40,310 nt of DNA from Proteobacteria bacterium HN_bin10. Lineage in GTDB: Bacteria > Pseudomonadota > Alphaproteobacteria > Caulobacterales > Aquidulcibacteraceae. Where the stretch lies: contig LWDN01000016.1 of assembly GCA_002083515.1 (NCBI GenBank), forward strand, positions 22,747-63,056. The letters are read 5' to 3'. This document shows positions 25,459 to 33,208 of the stretch, piece by piece. Numbering within the stretch: the stretch's first letter is position 1; the number at the start of each line of letters is the position of its first letter. Below the pieces are notes generated by a model, which was not told the origin of the DNA, searched no databases, and saw only the letters and a program-made list of their open reading frames with translations. A program made the translations under genes and the position numbers.

Positions 25459-25875
25459 TCAGGGATACCGGGCTTCGATCTTACTTGACAGCCCGCCTCT
25501 TGCCGTGAAGGTGCCGGTGACTTTTGCCCAGACCGGCCGGGAGGCCTTCACGATGTCGTGAAGAATGCGATTGACCGCGTTCTCGTAAAAGATCCCCAGA
25601 TTGCGATAGGCGTGGATGTACATCTTGAGGGCTTTGAGCTCGAGACATTCCTTGTCCGGCATGTAGTGAATGACGATCGTGCCGAAGTCTGGCAGGTTAG
25701 TCTTGGGGCAAATGGCGGTGTATTCCGGAATCTCGATGGTGATTTCGTAGCCTTTATACTGATTGGGGAACGTTTCGATGTCGGGTAATAGAGCCGTGAT
25801 GCCGCTCTTTGCATGCCGCTCGTTGTATCCTAGCTTGGTTGGTCGTTCGTTCTTGTTTAACCCCTTACCTTTCAC
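25459..25875 (-). CDS. queF: NADPH-dependent 7-cyano-7-deazaguanine reductase
   Basis: A 138-residue enzyme of the short (YkvM) subfamily that reduces preQ0 to preQ1 in queuosine synthesis. The catalytic Cys56 sits in EYTAICPKTNLPDFGTI, with Asp63 of LPDFG the general acid. KALKMYIHAYRNLGIFYENAVNRI is the other family signature. The start must be GTG 25875: an in-frame TGA lies just upstream. GAGGAG about eight bases before it serves as ribosome binding site. Both lie in a heptameric repeat (25855-25889). No other queuosine gene is in the window. Confidence 0.94.
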   Translation of the reverse strand: MKGKGLNKNERPTKLGYNERHAKSGITALLPDIETFPNQYKGYEITIEIPEYTAICPKTNLPDFGTIVIHYMPDKECLELKALKMYIHAYRNLGIFYENAVNRILHDIVKASRPVWAKVTGTFTARGGLSSKIEARYP

Positions 25876-25889
25876 CGTTCACTCCTCAC
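25855..25889 (-). repeat. Heptameric array covering the queF start
   Basis: On the minus strand five consecutive 7-base words run GTGAGGA, GTGAACG, GTGAAAG, GTAAGGG, GTTAAAC. The third word holds the queF GTG start, the first the GAGGAG ribosome binding site. The words match those at 13722-13770. Confidence 0.75.
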
Positions 25890-25894
25890 CGCTT

Positions 25895-26143
25895 TTAGAC
25901 TTGTTTCATCCATTCAGTCTGGCCGATCTTTTCAAGCTCGATGAACATCGACACCCAAGGGCATGTCATCTCTGGATATACTTCGCACAGACCGCCTTTG
26001 CGCACACCGCCACAGGGGCCGTGGGCCATGAATTTTGGGCATTCGGCCTTGAGCGAATTGTCAGGGATCGGCGGCCGCTTATGGACTCCCCCGACATGGA
26101 CCCCTGCGTCATCTTCGCCGGGAATGTGAACGCGCGGTGGCAT
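25895..26143 (-). CDS. MetV-like protein: MTHFR C-terminal zinc domain alone
   Basis: An 82-residue protein. The second half, from Cys35, reads CPKFMAHGPCGG then GLCEVYPEMTCPWV, with four cysteines (35, 44, 53, 61). This is the pattern of the methylene-tetrahydrofolate reductase C-terminal domain (Pfam MTHFR_C), the core of MetV in acetogens, where MetV is normally about 200 residues and pairs with MetF. Here only the Cys domain is present. It lies upstream of queF on the same strand. The start is uncertain because no ribosome binding site precedes ATG 26143. It may assist the metF product at 21928. Confidence 0.7.
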   Translation of the reverse strand: MPPRVHIPGEDDAGVHVGGVHKRPPIPDNSLKAECPKFMAHGPCGGVRKGGLCEVYPEMTCPWVSMFIELEKIGQTEWMKQV

Positions 26144-26548
26144 CAGACCAGTGTAAACGGATTCCCGGCCATCGGCAACGATTCCTTGGGGTTTTTTCAG
26201 GATAATCTGGGGCGTTCGCTTTGGTTAACGACGAAGTTTGGGGCGAATGGCCTATCCGGTCCACCGGGTCTAGGCCTTCTTTCGGAGGTGGTGGGCCTTC
26301 TGCAAAGTTGCATTGAATTTCAGGAAGTTATAAACTTTTCACCAGGCTCGGCAAGCTCGACGCAATTCAGAGCCAATAATTGACAGTCTTTTTTCAGCTT
26401 TGCTAGGATGGCCGCCACGCGGAGCACGGCGTTAAGGTGGTCGTGAGCCGTCCATCCTGAATTTCCCGCTGGTTGTCTTCGATTTTGCGATCTTGAATGG
26501 ACCCATCGGCAACGGGAGGCCGTGGCCGTGACATAAGGGAGGTGCCAG
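26144..26548. other. Upstream region of the oxidoreductase operon
   Basis: No gene is seen in these 405 bases. It holds a promoter (26380-26409) and then a leader of about 130 bases. A dyad AGGATGG (26405-26411) / CCATCCT (26452-26458) starts at the promoter's -10 element. Confidence 0.5.
26380..26409 (+). promoter_or_regulatory. Sigma70-type promoter for the oxidoreductase operon
   Basis: TTGACA at 26380-26385 and TAGGAT at 26404-26409 with an 18-base spacer. The -35 is a perfect consensus. It suggests a strong housekeeping promoter for the carbon fixation operon, followed by a leader of roughly 130 bases. Confidence 0.65.
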
Positions 26549-27451
26549 ATGAGTCTCGATTACGTGAAGTTTTCAAACGGATTCGAAAAGTTCATGCCGA
26601 AGGAATATCGGGACATGGTCGAACATGGCCCCTTCGGAAAGAAGATTTCGGTGTCCCAGATGGGCAGCTTCAAGGAAGTGCTCGAAGAGCATCCGATGTG
26701 CGCAGGCTGCGCGATGACGTTGTTCATCCGCCTGGCCATGATCGCCTTCCCGAATCCGGAAGACACCATCACCGTAGGCACTGCCGGCTGCGGCCGTCTC
26801 GCAATTTCCCAGGCGGCGATTCCCTTCGTCTACGGCAACTACGGCGATCAGAACGGCGTGGCGAGCGGACTGTCCCGCGGTCTCCGGCTGCGGTTCGGTG
26901 ACAAGCCGAAGGACGTGGTCGTGATGGCAGGCGACGGCGGCACCGCCGACATCGGCTTCCAGCAAGTGCTCCACTCCTGGTTCCGCAAGGAACGTTTCAC
27001 GACGATCATGCTGGACAACGAAGTTTACGGCAACACCGGCGGCCAGGAGAGCGGGATGACGAACCGAGGCGCCGTGCTGAAGATGGCCCCGCTCGGCAAG
27101 AAGTTCGAGAAGATGGACATGGTGCAAATGGCGAAGGTCGCCGGCTGCGCCTACGTCGCGACCGTCGTGCCGAACAACCCGCGCCGCGTCGAGAGCGTCA
27201 TCAAGAAAGCCGTGCTGATCGCCCGTGAAGTCGGCTCCACATACATCCAAGCCTACACCTCCTGCAACATCGAGTACGCGATCCCGACCGACAAAGTCAT
27301 GGAAGACGCAAAGACGGTCGAAAACGACCGCTACGCCTTTTCCGAATATATCAGCGAAGAAGCCAAGCAGTATTTGACTGAACGGTACGGTTACAAGGAG
27401 TTCTTGCCGAAGCCGGCCGCTCCTGCTGGCGCGATTCCCGGCAAAGCGTGA
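26549..27451 (+). CDS. 2-oxoacid:ferredoxin oxidoreductase (pyruvate or 2-oxoglutarate), beta subunit
   Basis: A 300-residue subunit that binds thiamine diphosphate and a [4Fe-4S] cluster. Cys51 and Cys54 (HPMCAGCAM), Cys81 (TAGCGR) and a Cys in TSCNIEY near residue 238 are the cluster ligands. GDGGTADIGFQQ near 129 and LDNEVYGNTGGQ near 155 bind TPP and Mg. AAGGGAGG precedes the ATG. It heads a five-gene operon. In the reductive TCA cycle this enzyme carboxylates succinyl-CoA or acetyl-CoA with reduced ferredoxin. Sequence reading alone does not tell pyruvate from 2-oxoglutarate specificity. Confidence 0.9.
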   Translation: MSLDYVKFSNGFEKFMPKEYRDMVEHGPFGKKISVSQMGSFKEVLEEHPMCAGCAMTLFIRLAMIAFPNPEDTITVGTAGCGRLAISQAAIPFVYGNYGDQNGVASGLSRGLRLRFGDKPKDVVVMAGDGGTADIGFQQVLHSWFRKERFTTIMLDNEVYGNTGGQESGMTNRGAVLKMAPLGKKFEKMDMVQMAKVAGCAYVATVVPNNPRRVESVIKKAVLIAREVGSTYIQAYTSCNIEYAIPTDKVMEDAKTVENDRYAFSEYISEEAKQYLTERYGYKEFLPKPAAPAGAIPGKA

Positions 27452-27480
27452 TCGCTGCCGACGAATAAAGGGAGGCTACC

Positions 27481-28197
27481 ATGGCAAAGCGGTTCAACAT
27501 TCGGATGGCGGGGGTCGGCGGCCAGGGCGTCGTGACCGGCTCGCACATTCTCAGCACCGCCGTCATCAATGCCGGCGGCGAAAGCACGATCGTGCCGTTC
27601 TACGGATCGGAGAAACGGATGGCGCCGGTCGAGAGCTACGTCCGCGTGTCGGACGAGGCGATCTACGAGATCGGCGAGATCACGTTCCCGCACATCATCA
27701 TCATCTTCCATCCCCAAGTCATCACGCACGGCAAGTCGTATACGATGCCGTTCTACTTCGGGTTGAAGGAAGACGGGATTGCGCTGATCAACAACGACGG
27801 CCCCATGAAGCTGCACAAGGACCAGGCGCGAGAATTGGAAGAACGCCGCGCAAAACTCTATTATTTCCCGGCGACGAAGATCTCGCTGGAAGTCGCGGGG
27901 ATGGATCTGGCGACCAATATGGCGCTGATGGGCTGTATCGGAGCGATTACAGGGCTGACCAACATGGAAGGCTTGGACCAGGCCGTGAAGGACCGCTTCC
28001 TGGGCAAGGGGTTCGTCGTCTCGGGCGGAACCGCGGCGTTGGACAGCGTGGTCGAGCGGAAGTTCAAGAAGAAACAGGAGCTGATCGAGAAGAACGTCGC
28101 CGTGATGCGCGCGGGATGGAACTATGCCGTCGATCACGGATGGGCGTCGCCGGATGTCAAGCGGGCGGAAGCGCCTGTGGCGGCCGCGACCGCATAA
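27481..28197 (+). CDS. 2-oxoacid:ferredoxin oxidoreductase, gamma subunit
   Basis: A 238-residue subunit. The N-terminus FNIRMAGVGGQGVVTGSHIL is the family's signature, followed by ESTIVPFYGSEKRMAPVESYVRVSD, typical of gamma (coenzyme A-side) subunits. The C-terminal 40 residues are an extension not usual in four-subunit enzymes. AAAGGGAGG precedes the ATG, 29 bases after the beta stop. Works with the other four products as one complex. Confidence 0.9.
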   Translation: MAKRFNIRMAGVGGQGVVTGSHILSTAVINAGGESTIVPFYGSEKRMAPVESYVRVSDEAIYEIGEITFPHIIIIFHPQVITHGKSYTMPFYFGLKEDGIALINNDGPMKLHKDQARELEERRAKLYYFPATKISLEVAGMDLATNMALMGCIGAITGLTNMEGLDQAVKDRFLGKGFVVSGGTAALDSVVERKFKKKQELIEKNVAVMRAGWNYAVDHGWASPDVKRAEAPVAAATA

Positions 28198-28206
28198 AGG
28201 AGCACC

Positions 28207-28530
28207 ATGTATCTTGTAGCCGATATCAACGTCGAAATTTGCGCGGCCAAGAGCTGCAAGCTCTGCACGCAGTATTGCCCGGAAGCCAACACCATCCTCT
28301 ATAGCGACGAGATGGGCAAGGACAAAGGCTTCAAGTACGGATCGGCCTACGTGGCGGTGGATCGTTGCAAGGGCTGCGCTCAGTGCGTCTGGGTCTGCGA
28401 CAACATGGCCAAGAACAACGCCATTAAAATGATCATGATCGATCAGCTGCCGAAAGCGGCGCTGACCGACAACGTGACCTATGGCGAGAAGAGCACGACG
28501 GCGGTGTTGGCGAGCCCGGTCGTCGGATAA
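28207..28530 (+). CDS. 2-oxoacid:ferredoxin oxidoreductase, delta subunit (2x[4Fe-4S] ferredoxin-like)
   Basis: A 107-residue electron-transfer subunit. Two cluster motifs are visible: Cys12, 17, 20, 24 (the first spacing CxxxxC is longer than the usual CxxC) and Cys54, 57, 60, 64 (CKGCAQCVWVC). Each should bind a [4Fe-4S] centre and pass electrons between the TPP site and ferredoxin. The C-terminal 30 residues lack cysteines. AAAGGAG precedes the ATG, ten bases after the gamma stop. Confidence 0.9.
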   Translation: MYLVADINVEICAAKSCKLCTQYCPEANTILYSDEMGKDKGFKYGSAYVAVDRCKGCAQCVWVCDNMAKNNAIKMIMIDQLPKAALTDNVTYGEKSTTAVLASPVVG

Positions 28531-28551
28531 GCTCCAAGAAAGGGAAGAGGC

Positions 28552-29316
28552 GTGGCAACGACACAAGACACGAGAGAGCGCATTATCGTTCCGGGACCGG
28601 CGGGGTTCCATCCGCCTTCGGCCGCGCAGTTGGGGGTGTCGCTGCCCGATCCCGGGCAGGGCTTGTTTTATGGCCTGCTCGAGCCGAACGAGGAAGTCGT
28701 CATCGAGGAGATGGCGCGCAAGATGTTGACGAGCCCGAATGCGACGATCTTCCCGGGACCGCTGTTGCTCTGGGCCTGGAACGATCATGCAGTGGAAAAA
28801 GCCAAGGCTACGCTGGAAATCGCCGCGCAGATTCCCCAAGTCATGATCATCCCGATGCCCGACTATCGTCCGAAGTATCCGAAGATCGATCCGGAAGAAG
28901 TCATCAACCCCAACCACCCCAATCTCACCATTTGGGGCAACAAGATCGAAGCCTGTATCTTCATCGGTGTCCACTGCCATTACGCGAATCTCACGTTGAA
29001 GATGATCCGTGCTGGGACGAATTGTTGCACGATGGCCATCTGCGCCGAGCAGGGTCACGAAGATGCGATGCTCACGATCCGGGATTCCGATACGCTGAAG
29101 ATCAAGCGGGTGGCGCAGATCTTCAAGAAAGTTCGTGAGCAGATGGGCATCAAGCTGCCGGAGAACGGCGAGAACGTCCGGTTCACCGGTACGCAATCGA
29201 AGGTCCACGGCGGGAAGACCCACACGAATCCCATGGCCTTTGCTCCGACTCCGGGCGGGGCGGGCAGTGCAACCATGTTCGGACATTCTCCGGAACACAT
29301 GAAGCGCGAAGGGTAG
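28552..29316 (+). CDS. 2-oxoacid:ferredoxin oxidoreductase, epsilon subunit
   Basis: A 254-residue protein starting at GTG 28552. It has no known cofactor motif; the notable stretch is FIGVHCHYANLTLKMIRAGTNCCTMAICAEQGHEDAM. By position and length it corresponds to the fifth subunit found in the oxygen-tolerant enzymes of Hydrogenobacter thermophilus (PorE/ForE), which lacks counterparts in anaerobes. Its role in oxygen tolerance is unproven. It lies between delta and alpha in the operon. Confidence 0.8.
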   Translation: MATTQDTRERIIVPGPAGFHPPSAAQLGVSLPDPGQGLFYGLLEPNEEVVIEEMARKMLTSPNATIFPGPLLLWAWNDHAVEKAKATLEIAAQIPQVMIIPMPDYRPKYPKIDPEEVINPNHPNLTIWGNKIEACIFIGVHCHYANLTLKMIRAGTNCCTMAICAEQGHEDAMLTIRDSDTLKIKRVAQIFKKVREQMGIKLPENGENVRFTGTQSKVHGGKTHTNPMAFAPTPGGAGSATMFGHSPEHMKREG

Positions 29317-29353
29317 GTTGAGCCGGCGGCTCACCATTTAACGAGGTGCGACC

Positions 29354-30688
29354 ATGAGCGAAACCGAAGTCAAGACTAATCCCCAGGGCGATCCGATCAC
29401 CAGTGTGGCGGTTCCCAAGTCCGACGGGAAAAAAGATCCGCACGAAGCGGCCAAGAAGCAGAAGATCGTGACGCCGGAGTACATGTTCCTCGAGGCGCCG
29501 CGGACCAAGGAATTCATTACCGGCAGTGAAGCGGCGAAGGAAGCCGTCCGACGTTCCAACGTCGATCTCGCTATCGCCTATCCCATCACTCCGCAATCCG
29601 AAACCATGCAGTTGGTCGGCGTGCTCTACGGCGAAGGTTATGTGAAGGAATACTATCGCGGCGAGGAAGAAGTCGGCGTCATGGCCGCGATCGCCGGAGG
29701 CTCCCGGTCTGGCGTCCGTTGCTACACCGCGACGGCCGGTCCCGGCACATTGCGCGGCCTCGAGGGCATCGCCTCCTGGCCCGGCCACCGGCTGCCCGTC
29801 GTCGCCATGTTCACGTGCCGCGTGGTCAACGCGCCGCTCGCGATTCAGCCGGACAACATCGAAGTGTCCTATTTGCTGAACTGCGGCATGATCGTCTTCC
29901 ACGCCGAGAACCAGCAGGACATGTTTGACTTTACAATGGCCGGTTTCACCATTAGCGAAAAGAACGATGTGACCCTGCCGGTCGGCGTCTGCTGTGACGG
30001 CTTCTTTGTGACCCACGCCCGTGGCTACGTCCGCATGCAGGATCGCGGGATCAAGCTCCCGCCGCGCGAAGCCTGGCGTGGTGCCGTGCCCGTGCTGGAT
30101 GCGGAAAATCCTCCCGCGCGTCTGTCCCGCGACGCCCCGGTTCAGAAATCAAACTTCATGGCGTACAACATCCACGCGGTCTGGCAGCAGGAAGTCTGGG
30201 CGGCGGTCGAGCGTTCGCGAAAATACATCAATAAGTACCTTGGCGGCTTGTTGAGCGCAGAAAACGTCGAAGGCGCCGACGCGCTTATCATCGCGTCCGG
30301 CAGCGCCGCGGCGCAGTCACGAGAAGCGGTTCGTCTCTGCAAGGAAAAAGGATTGAACGTCGGCTTGATCAAGGTCCGCTCGCTCCGTCCGTTCCCGACC
30401 AAGGAACTGCGGGAGCTCTGCGGCAAGGCCAAGCTGATTGTCGTGCCTGAATTCAACTACGTCGGCTGGCTGGCGAAAGAAGTGGCGACCGCCATCTATG
30501 GTTACTCGAAAGCCAAGATCATCGGCGGCCCGCGTGTGTATGGCGGCCAGTCGATGCCGGTGGAATTGATCGTGGACGAAGTCGAGTCCGGGTTGACCGG
30601 AAAGAAGTCCACAAACGTGGCGATGTCGCAGATCCTGGGCGGAGCCGTCAACCCGGACGAAGTCGCCCACTTCATGCGCAGCATCTGA
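29354..30688 (+). CDS. 2-oxoacid:ferredoxin oxidoreductase, alpha subunit
   Basis: A 444-residue subunit holding the pyrimidine-binding part of the TPP site. IAYPITPQSETMQ is the conserved loop, YYRGEEEVGVMAAIAGGSRSG and TATAGPGTLRGLEGIASW follow, and the transketolase C-terminal-like part has LIKVRSLRPFPTKEL and YGGQSMPVELI. The N-terminal 45 residues are a charged extension. It is the last gene in the operon, followed at 30709 by a strong terminator. Gene order beta-gamma-delta-epsilon-alpha differs from H. thermophilus. Confidence 0.9.
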   Translation: MSETEVKTNPQGDPITSVAVPKSDGKKDPHEAAKKQKIVTPEYMFLEAPRTKEFITGSEAAKEAVRRSNVDLAIAYPITPQSETMQLVGVLYGEGYVKEYYRGEEEVGVMAAIAGGSRSGVRCYTATAGPGTLRGLEGIASWPGHRLPVVAMFTCRVVNAPLAIQPDNIEVSYLLNCGMIVFHAENQQDMFDFTMAGFTISEKNDVTLPVGVCCDGFFVTHARGYVRMQDRGIKLPPREAWRGAVPVLDAENPPARLSRDAPVQKSNFMAYNIHAVWQQEVWAAVERSRKYINKYLGGLLSAENVEGADALIIASGSAAAQSREAVRLCKEKGLNVGLIKVRSLRPFPTKELRELCGKAKLIVVPEFNYVGWLAKEVATAIYGYSKAKIIGGPRVYGGQSMPVELIVDEVESGLTGKKSTNVAMSQILGGAVNPDEVAHFMRSI

Positions 30689-30708
30689 CGCACGTTGTCT
30701 GAAAATAC

Positions 30709-30748
30709 GAAGGGCCCGATCCTGGAGAGGATCGGGCCCTTTCGTTTT
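30709..30748. terminator. Rho-independent terminator, probably bidirectional
   Basis: An 11-pair perfect stem: GGGCCCGATCC (30712-30722) with GGATCGGGCCC (30729-30739) around a six-base loop, extended by A-T pairs, then TTTCGTTTT. It lies between two convergent genes and has A-rich flank on the left, so it can work in both directions. Confidence 0.92.
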
Positions 30749-30764
30749 CTCCGTTGCTCAACGC

Positions 30765-31013
30765 TCACCCCTGTATCTCGTCCTCGACCATTTCCTCGCT
30801 GTTCGGCATACCATAGGCCACGTATTTGGCGTAGGAGAGGTAGATCATGGCGCTATCGCGCATGGCCTTTGACCCCTGGCTCATGCGGACCACCTTGTCG
30901 GAGCCGGGCGGCTCCATGTTTTGGAGCATCACGGCATGTTCCTGCAGCAGCTTGGTATAGCGTTCGACCGCCAGCTCGACTTCTTTATAGGCTTTGAGGA
31001 TGTCATCGGTCAT
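30765..31013 (-). CDS. Conserved small hypothetical protein
   Basis: An 82-residue, mostly helical, acidic protein without a signal peptide. ATG 31013 is chosen because AGGGAGGA lies just upstream; the longer frame runs into the start of the rightward gene. Segments include AYKEVELAVERYTKLLQEHAVML and AMIYLSYAKYVAYGMPNSEEMVEDE. I do not recognise the family. It shares a divergent start region with the Rsm22-like gene. Confidence 0.68.
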   Translation of the reverse strand: MTDDILKAYKEVELAVERYTKLLQEHAVMLQNMEPPGSDKVVRMSQGSKAMRDSAMIYLSYAKYVAYGMPNSEEMVEDEIQG

Positions 31014-31051
31014 GGTTGTCCTCCCTGCTAGGGTGAGCATACACTGGGGCC

Positions 31052-32233
31052 ATGCAACCCCACAACCCTGCGACTCTCTCGCCACTGCTCCTGCACACCA
31101 TCGGCCAAGCAGCTGAAAAGGAAGGGATCTCGGACGAGAAGCTTGTGCGGGCTATCGCCCGCTTGTCGCACCTCTTCACCAAAGAACGGACGTCGCTGGA
31201 CCGCCCATATCTCGAAGATCCGGTCCTGGCCTCAGCGTATCTTCAATACTTCCTGCCGGTGAATCTCTCGAAGATCCAGGTGCTGCTTGACGAGTTGTCG
31301 ATCATGGAACCGGCCAGACGATTGTCCATGCTGGATCTGGGCTCCGGTCCAGGTACCGCCGCGTTAGCTCTCCTCGACTGGTGGCATGAGCAAAGGACGA
31401 CAGACGCCTTGTCTGTCGTTGCAGTCGACAGTTCGTCAGCTGCGCACCGACAGGCGGTGCAGCTGTGGAGCCATTATTGCCACATAGCCGGCATCGCGAA
31501 TGCGACGCTCCAGACGTGCGAAGGCGACATTGAACGGCATGCCTGGTTGGATCAGGTGAGAGCAGGGGCTCCATTCGACCTTATCGTACTCGCTAACTGC
31601 CTTAACGAGGTGCATGCGGATGCGAAGGACCCGATCGCCGCACGAACCGCTTTGGTGGCCGAAGCCTTGTCACTGCTGACGCCATCCGGCACAGTGATAA
31701 TTGTTGAGCCGGCGCTACGCGAAACGTCGCGTGCTCTCCATCAAGTTCGTGACCGGCTACTGCAAGAGAAACGCTGCACGGTCTACAGCCCCTGCCTTCA
31801 CGAGAATAACTGCCCGGCTTTGATGCATCCAAATGACTGGTGCCACGAAGAGCGAGCGTGGGAACCGCCGTCATCGATTCAGGAAATCGACGAAGAAGTC
31901 GGCTTCATCAAAGACGCGCTGAAGTTCTCGTATCTGTTGCTGCGGAAAGACGGCAAGACAATTGTCGACCGTCGGCCTGACATCTACCGAGTGGTGAGCG
32001 AACTGCGGGAACTGAAAGGCGAGAAGCGGGCCTGGCTCTGTAATGAGCAAGGCCGGCAAGAAGTCGGGCGGCAGGATCGCTTCGCCTCGCCGCAGAATGC
32101 CGCGCTCGATCAATGGCATCGCGGCGCAATCGTGCAGATCGAACGGATCGTTCGAAAAGAGAAGAATGGCAAGGTGTCAGCGCTGGGGCGGATCGAGCAA
32201 GGTGCGACAGTGCAGATTATCCGCTCAATCTAG
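31052..32233 (+). CDS. Rsm22-like ribosomal small-subunit methyltransferase
   Basis: A 393-residue protein. SAM-binding motif LDLGSGPGTAALALL lies near residue 92; FDLIVLANCLNEV and GTVIIVEPAL are later SAM-fold strands. The cysteine motif CLHENNCPALMHPNDWCHEE matches the Rsm22 family (Pfam Rsm22), related to mitochondrial METTL17, which in eukaryotes binds an iron-sulfur cluster. Whether the bacterial protein methylates rRNA is not established. The C-terminal 90 residues resemble an OB-like tail. It stands alone. Confidence 0.8.
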   Translation: MQPHNPATLSPLLLHTIGQAAEKEGISDEKLVRAIARLSHLFTKERTSLDRPYLEDPVLASAYLQYFLPVNLSKIQVLLDELSIMEPARRLSMLDLGSGPGTAALALLDWWHEQRTTDALSVVAVDSSSAAHRQAVQLWSHYCHIAGIANATLQTCEGDIERHAWLDQVRAGAPFDLIVLANCLNEVHADAKDPIAARTALVAEALSLLTPSGTVIIVEPALRETSRALHQVRDRLLQEKRCTVYSPCLHENNCPALMHPNDWCHEERAWEPPSSIQEIDEEVGFIKDALKFSYLLLRKDGKTIVDRRPDIYRVVSELRELKGEKRAWLCNEQGRQEVGRQDRFASPQNAALDQWHRGAIVQIERIVRKEKNGKVSALGRIEQGATVQIIRSI

Positions 32234-32550
32234 CCAAGAATCAGGTGACGAACGGTGCGCGCGTTCGTCTGCGTCATCATGTGTTGATCGGGGGTGAGTG
32301 ACACCTCATGTACCGTTGGCCTCGCCCCTTACCAGACTAGAAGAACGGGGCGTCGGCACCGTGAGCGCTTCTGATCGGCAGTGTCCGCGTTGCCGCAGTC
32401 CTCAGCGCGCATCCGTTCCACCTGGACTCGAAAAGGGGGAGAGGGTGGAAACGGGACCAGTTGACGATGGATCGGGAAGGGTCGCGCCGGGAGGTGTGAG
32501 GCAGGAAACTCCTGCTTGCTGGTGTTTTTGATGAGTTGTAAGAGAAGAGG
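32234..32550. other. Intergenic stretch without a recognisable gene
   Basis: Over 300 bases with no gene that I can support. A rightward open frame (32298-32531) has a Pro/Gly/Arg-rich product without family likeness. A small hairpin GCAGGA-AAC-TCCTGC (32501-32515) is followed by a short T run and may be a weak terminator. Confidence 0.4.
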
Positions 32551-32724
32551 TTAGTCTGCTTCTGGTTCTGAGCTACCGTGCTGATGCGTCACTGTATCTT
32601 CATCGAACAGATCTGCCATCTCTTCCGCGATCATCTCCCGGTCGTTCGGTACCGAGATCAGGGGGATCTCTTTGCGGGGTTTCGGAGTTTCCTCAGGCGG
32701 CTGCTGTTTAGGCTTCTCATCCAT
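32551..32724 (-). CDS. Small acidic hypothetical protein
   Basis: A 57-residue product from ATG 32724. It is Pro/Glu/Lys-rich at the start (DEKPKQQPPEETPKPRKE) and then has IPLISVPNDREMIAEEMADLF, which looks like a short helix. No ribosome binding site is clear; GTG 32739 is an alternative start. It follows the zinc-ribbon gene on the same strand by 36 bases. Could be a real small protein, but the evidence is only composition and position. Confidence 0.42.
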   Translation of the reverse strand: MDEKPKQQPPEETPKPRKEIPLISVPNDREMIAEEMADLFDEDTVTHQHGSSEPEAD

Positions 32725-32760
32725 GGCTTGAGTATACACGACGGAGTTGCGTAAAGGGGG

Positions 32761-33120
32761 CTACTCAAATGCTTCCAGCGACGATTTCTCCGGGAACTGC
32801 CGTTTGCAGCCCTGGCAGGTGACGAAATAGTAGGCTTCGCGGACCGACATGGTGGCCCGGAAATCCAGGCTGACTCCGCGATGGTTACACGCCGTACAAG
32901 AGATTTCTCGCAGGCGATAGGGAATGTCCGGCTGCGTGCGTTGGTAGAACTCCATGTCGGTGTAGACCGGGAAACTGTAAAAGCACTTCTTGCAGACCCC
33001 GCGCCATTCGCCGTCCGCCTGCATGAAGCGTTGGTCGATCCCGAAGTTGGACTGCTTGCAGATCGCACATTGGACCGTCGACAGTCTCGTTTCGACTTCC
33101 TGAACAGTCGGTCCCGGCAT
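32761..33120 (-). CDS. Zinc-ribbon-like protein with four CxxC pairs
   Basis: A 119-residue protein. ATG 33120 is chosen because AAGGAGG precedes it. Cysteine pairs are at 18/21, 43/46, 75/78 and 102/105; pairs one and two, and three and four, could each form a zinc ribbon. Apart from that it has charged, aromatic stretches (TDMEFYQRTQPDIPYRLREI). No family name can be given. It lies divergent from the dual-specificity phosphatase, 88 bases apart. Confidence 0.7.
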   Translation of the reverse strand: MPGPTVQEVETRLSTVQCAICKQSNFGIDQRFMQADGEWRGVCKKCFYSFPVYTDMEFYQRTQPDIPYRLREISCTACNHRGVSLDFRATMSVREAYYFVTCQGCKRQFPEKSSLEAFE

Positions 33121-33208
33121 GGAAACTGGCCTCCTTGCGGGAGTATAACGTTCGGTAGAAGCGGGCTGCAACCACGCTCGCGATGATCGAGGCCGGGTCC
33201 ACGATATC

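Noticed and set aside
25763..26383. Rightward open frame across queF and the MetV-like gene
   Set aside because: Antisense to two genes with clear Cys motifs; the product has no recognisable pattern.
32298..32531. Possible small gene with a CPRC motif
   Set aside because: Only one Cys pair, Pro/Gly-rich, no ribosome binding site and no family likeness.
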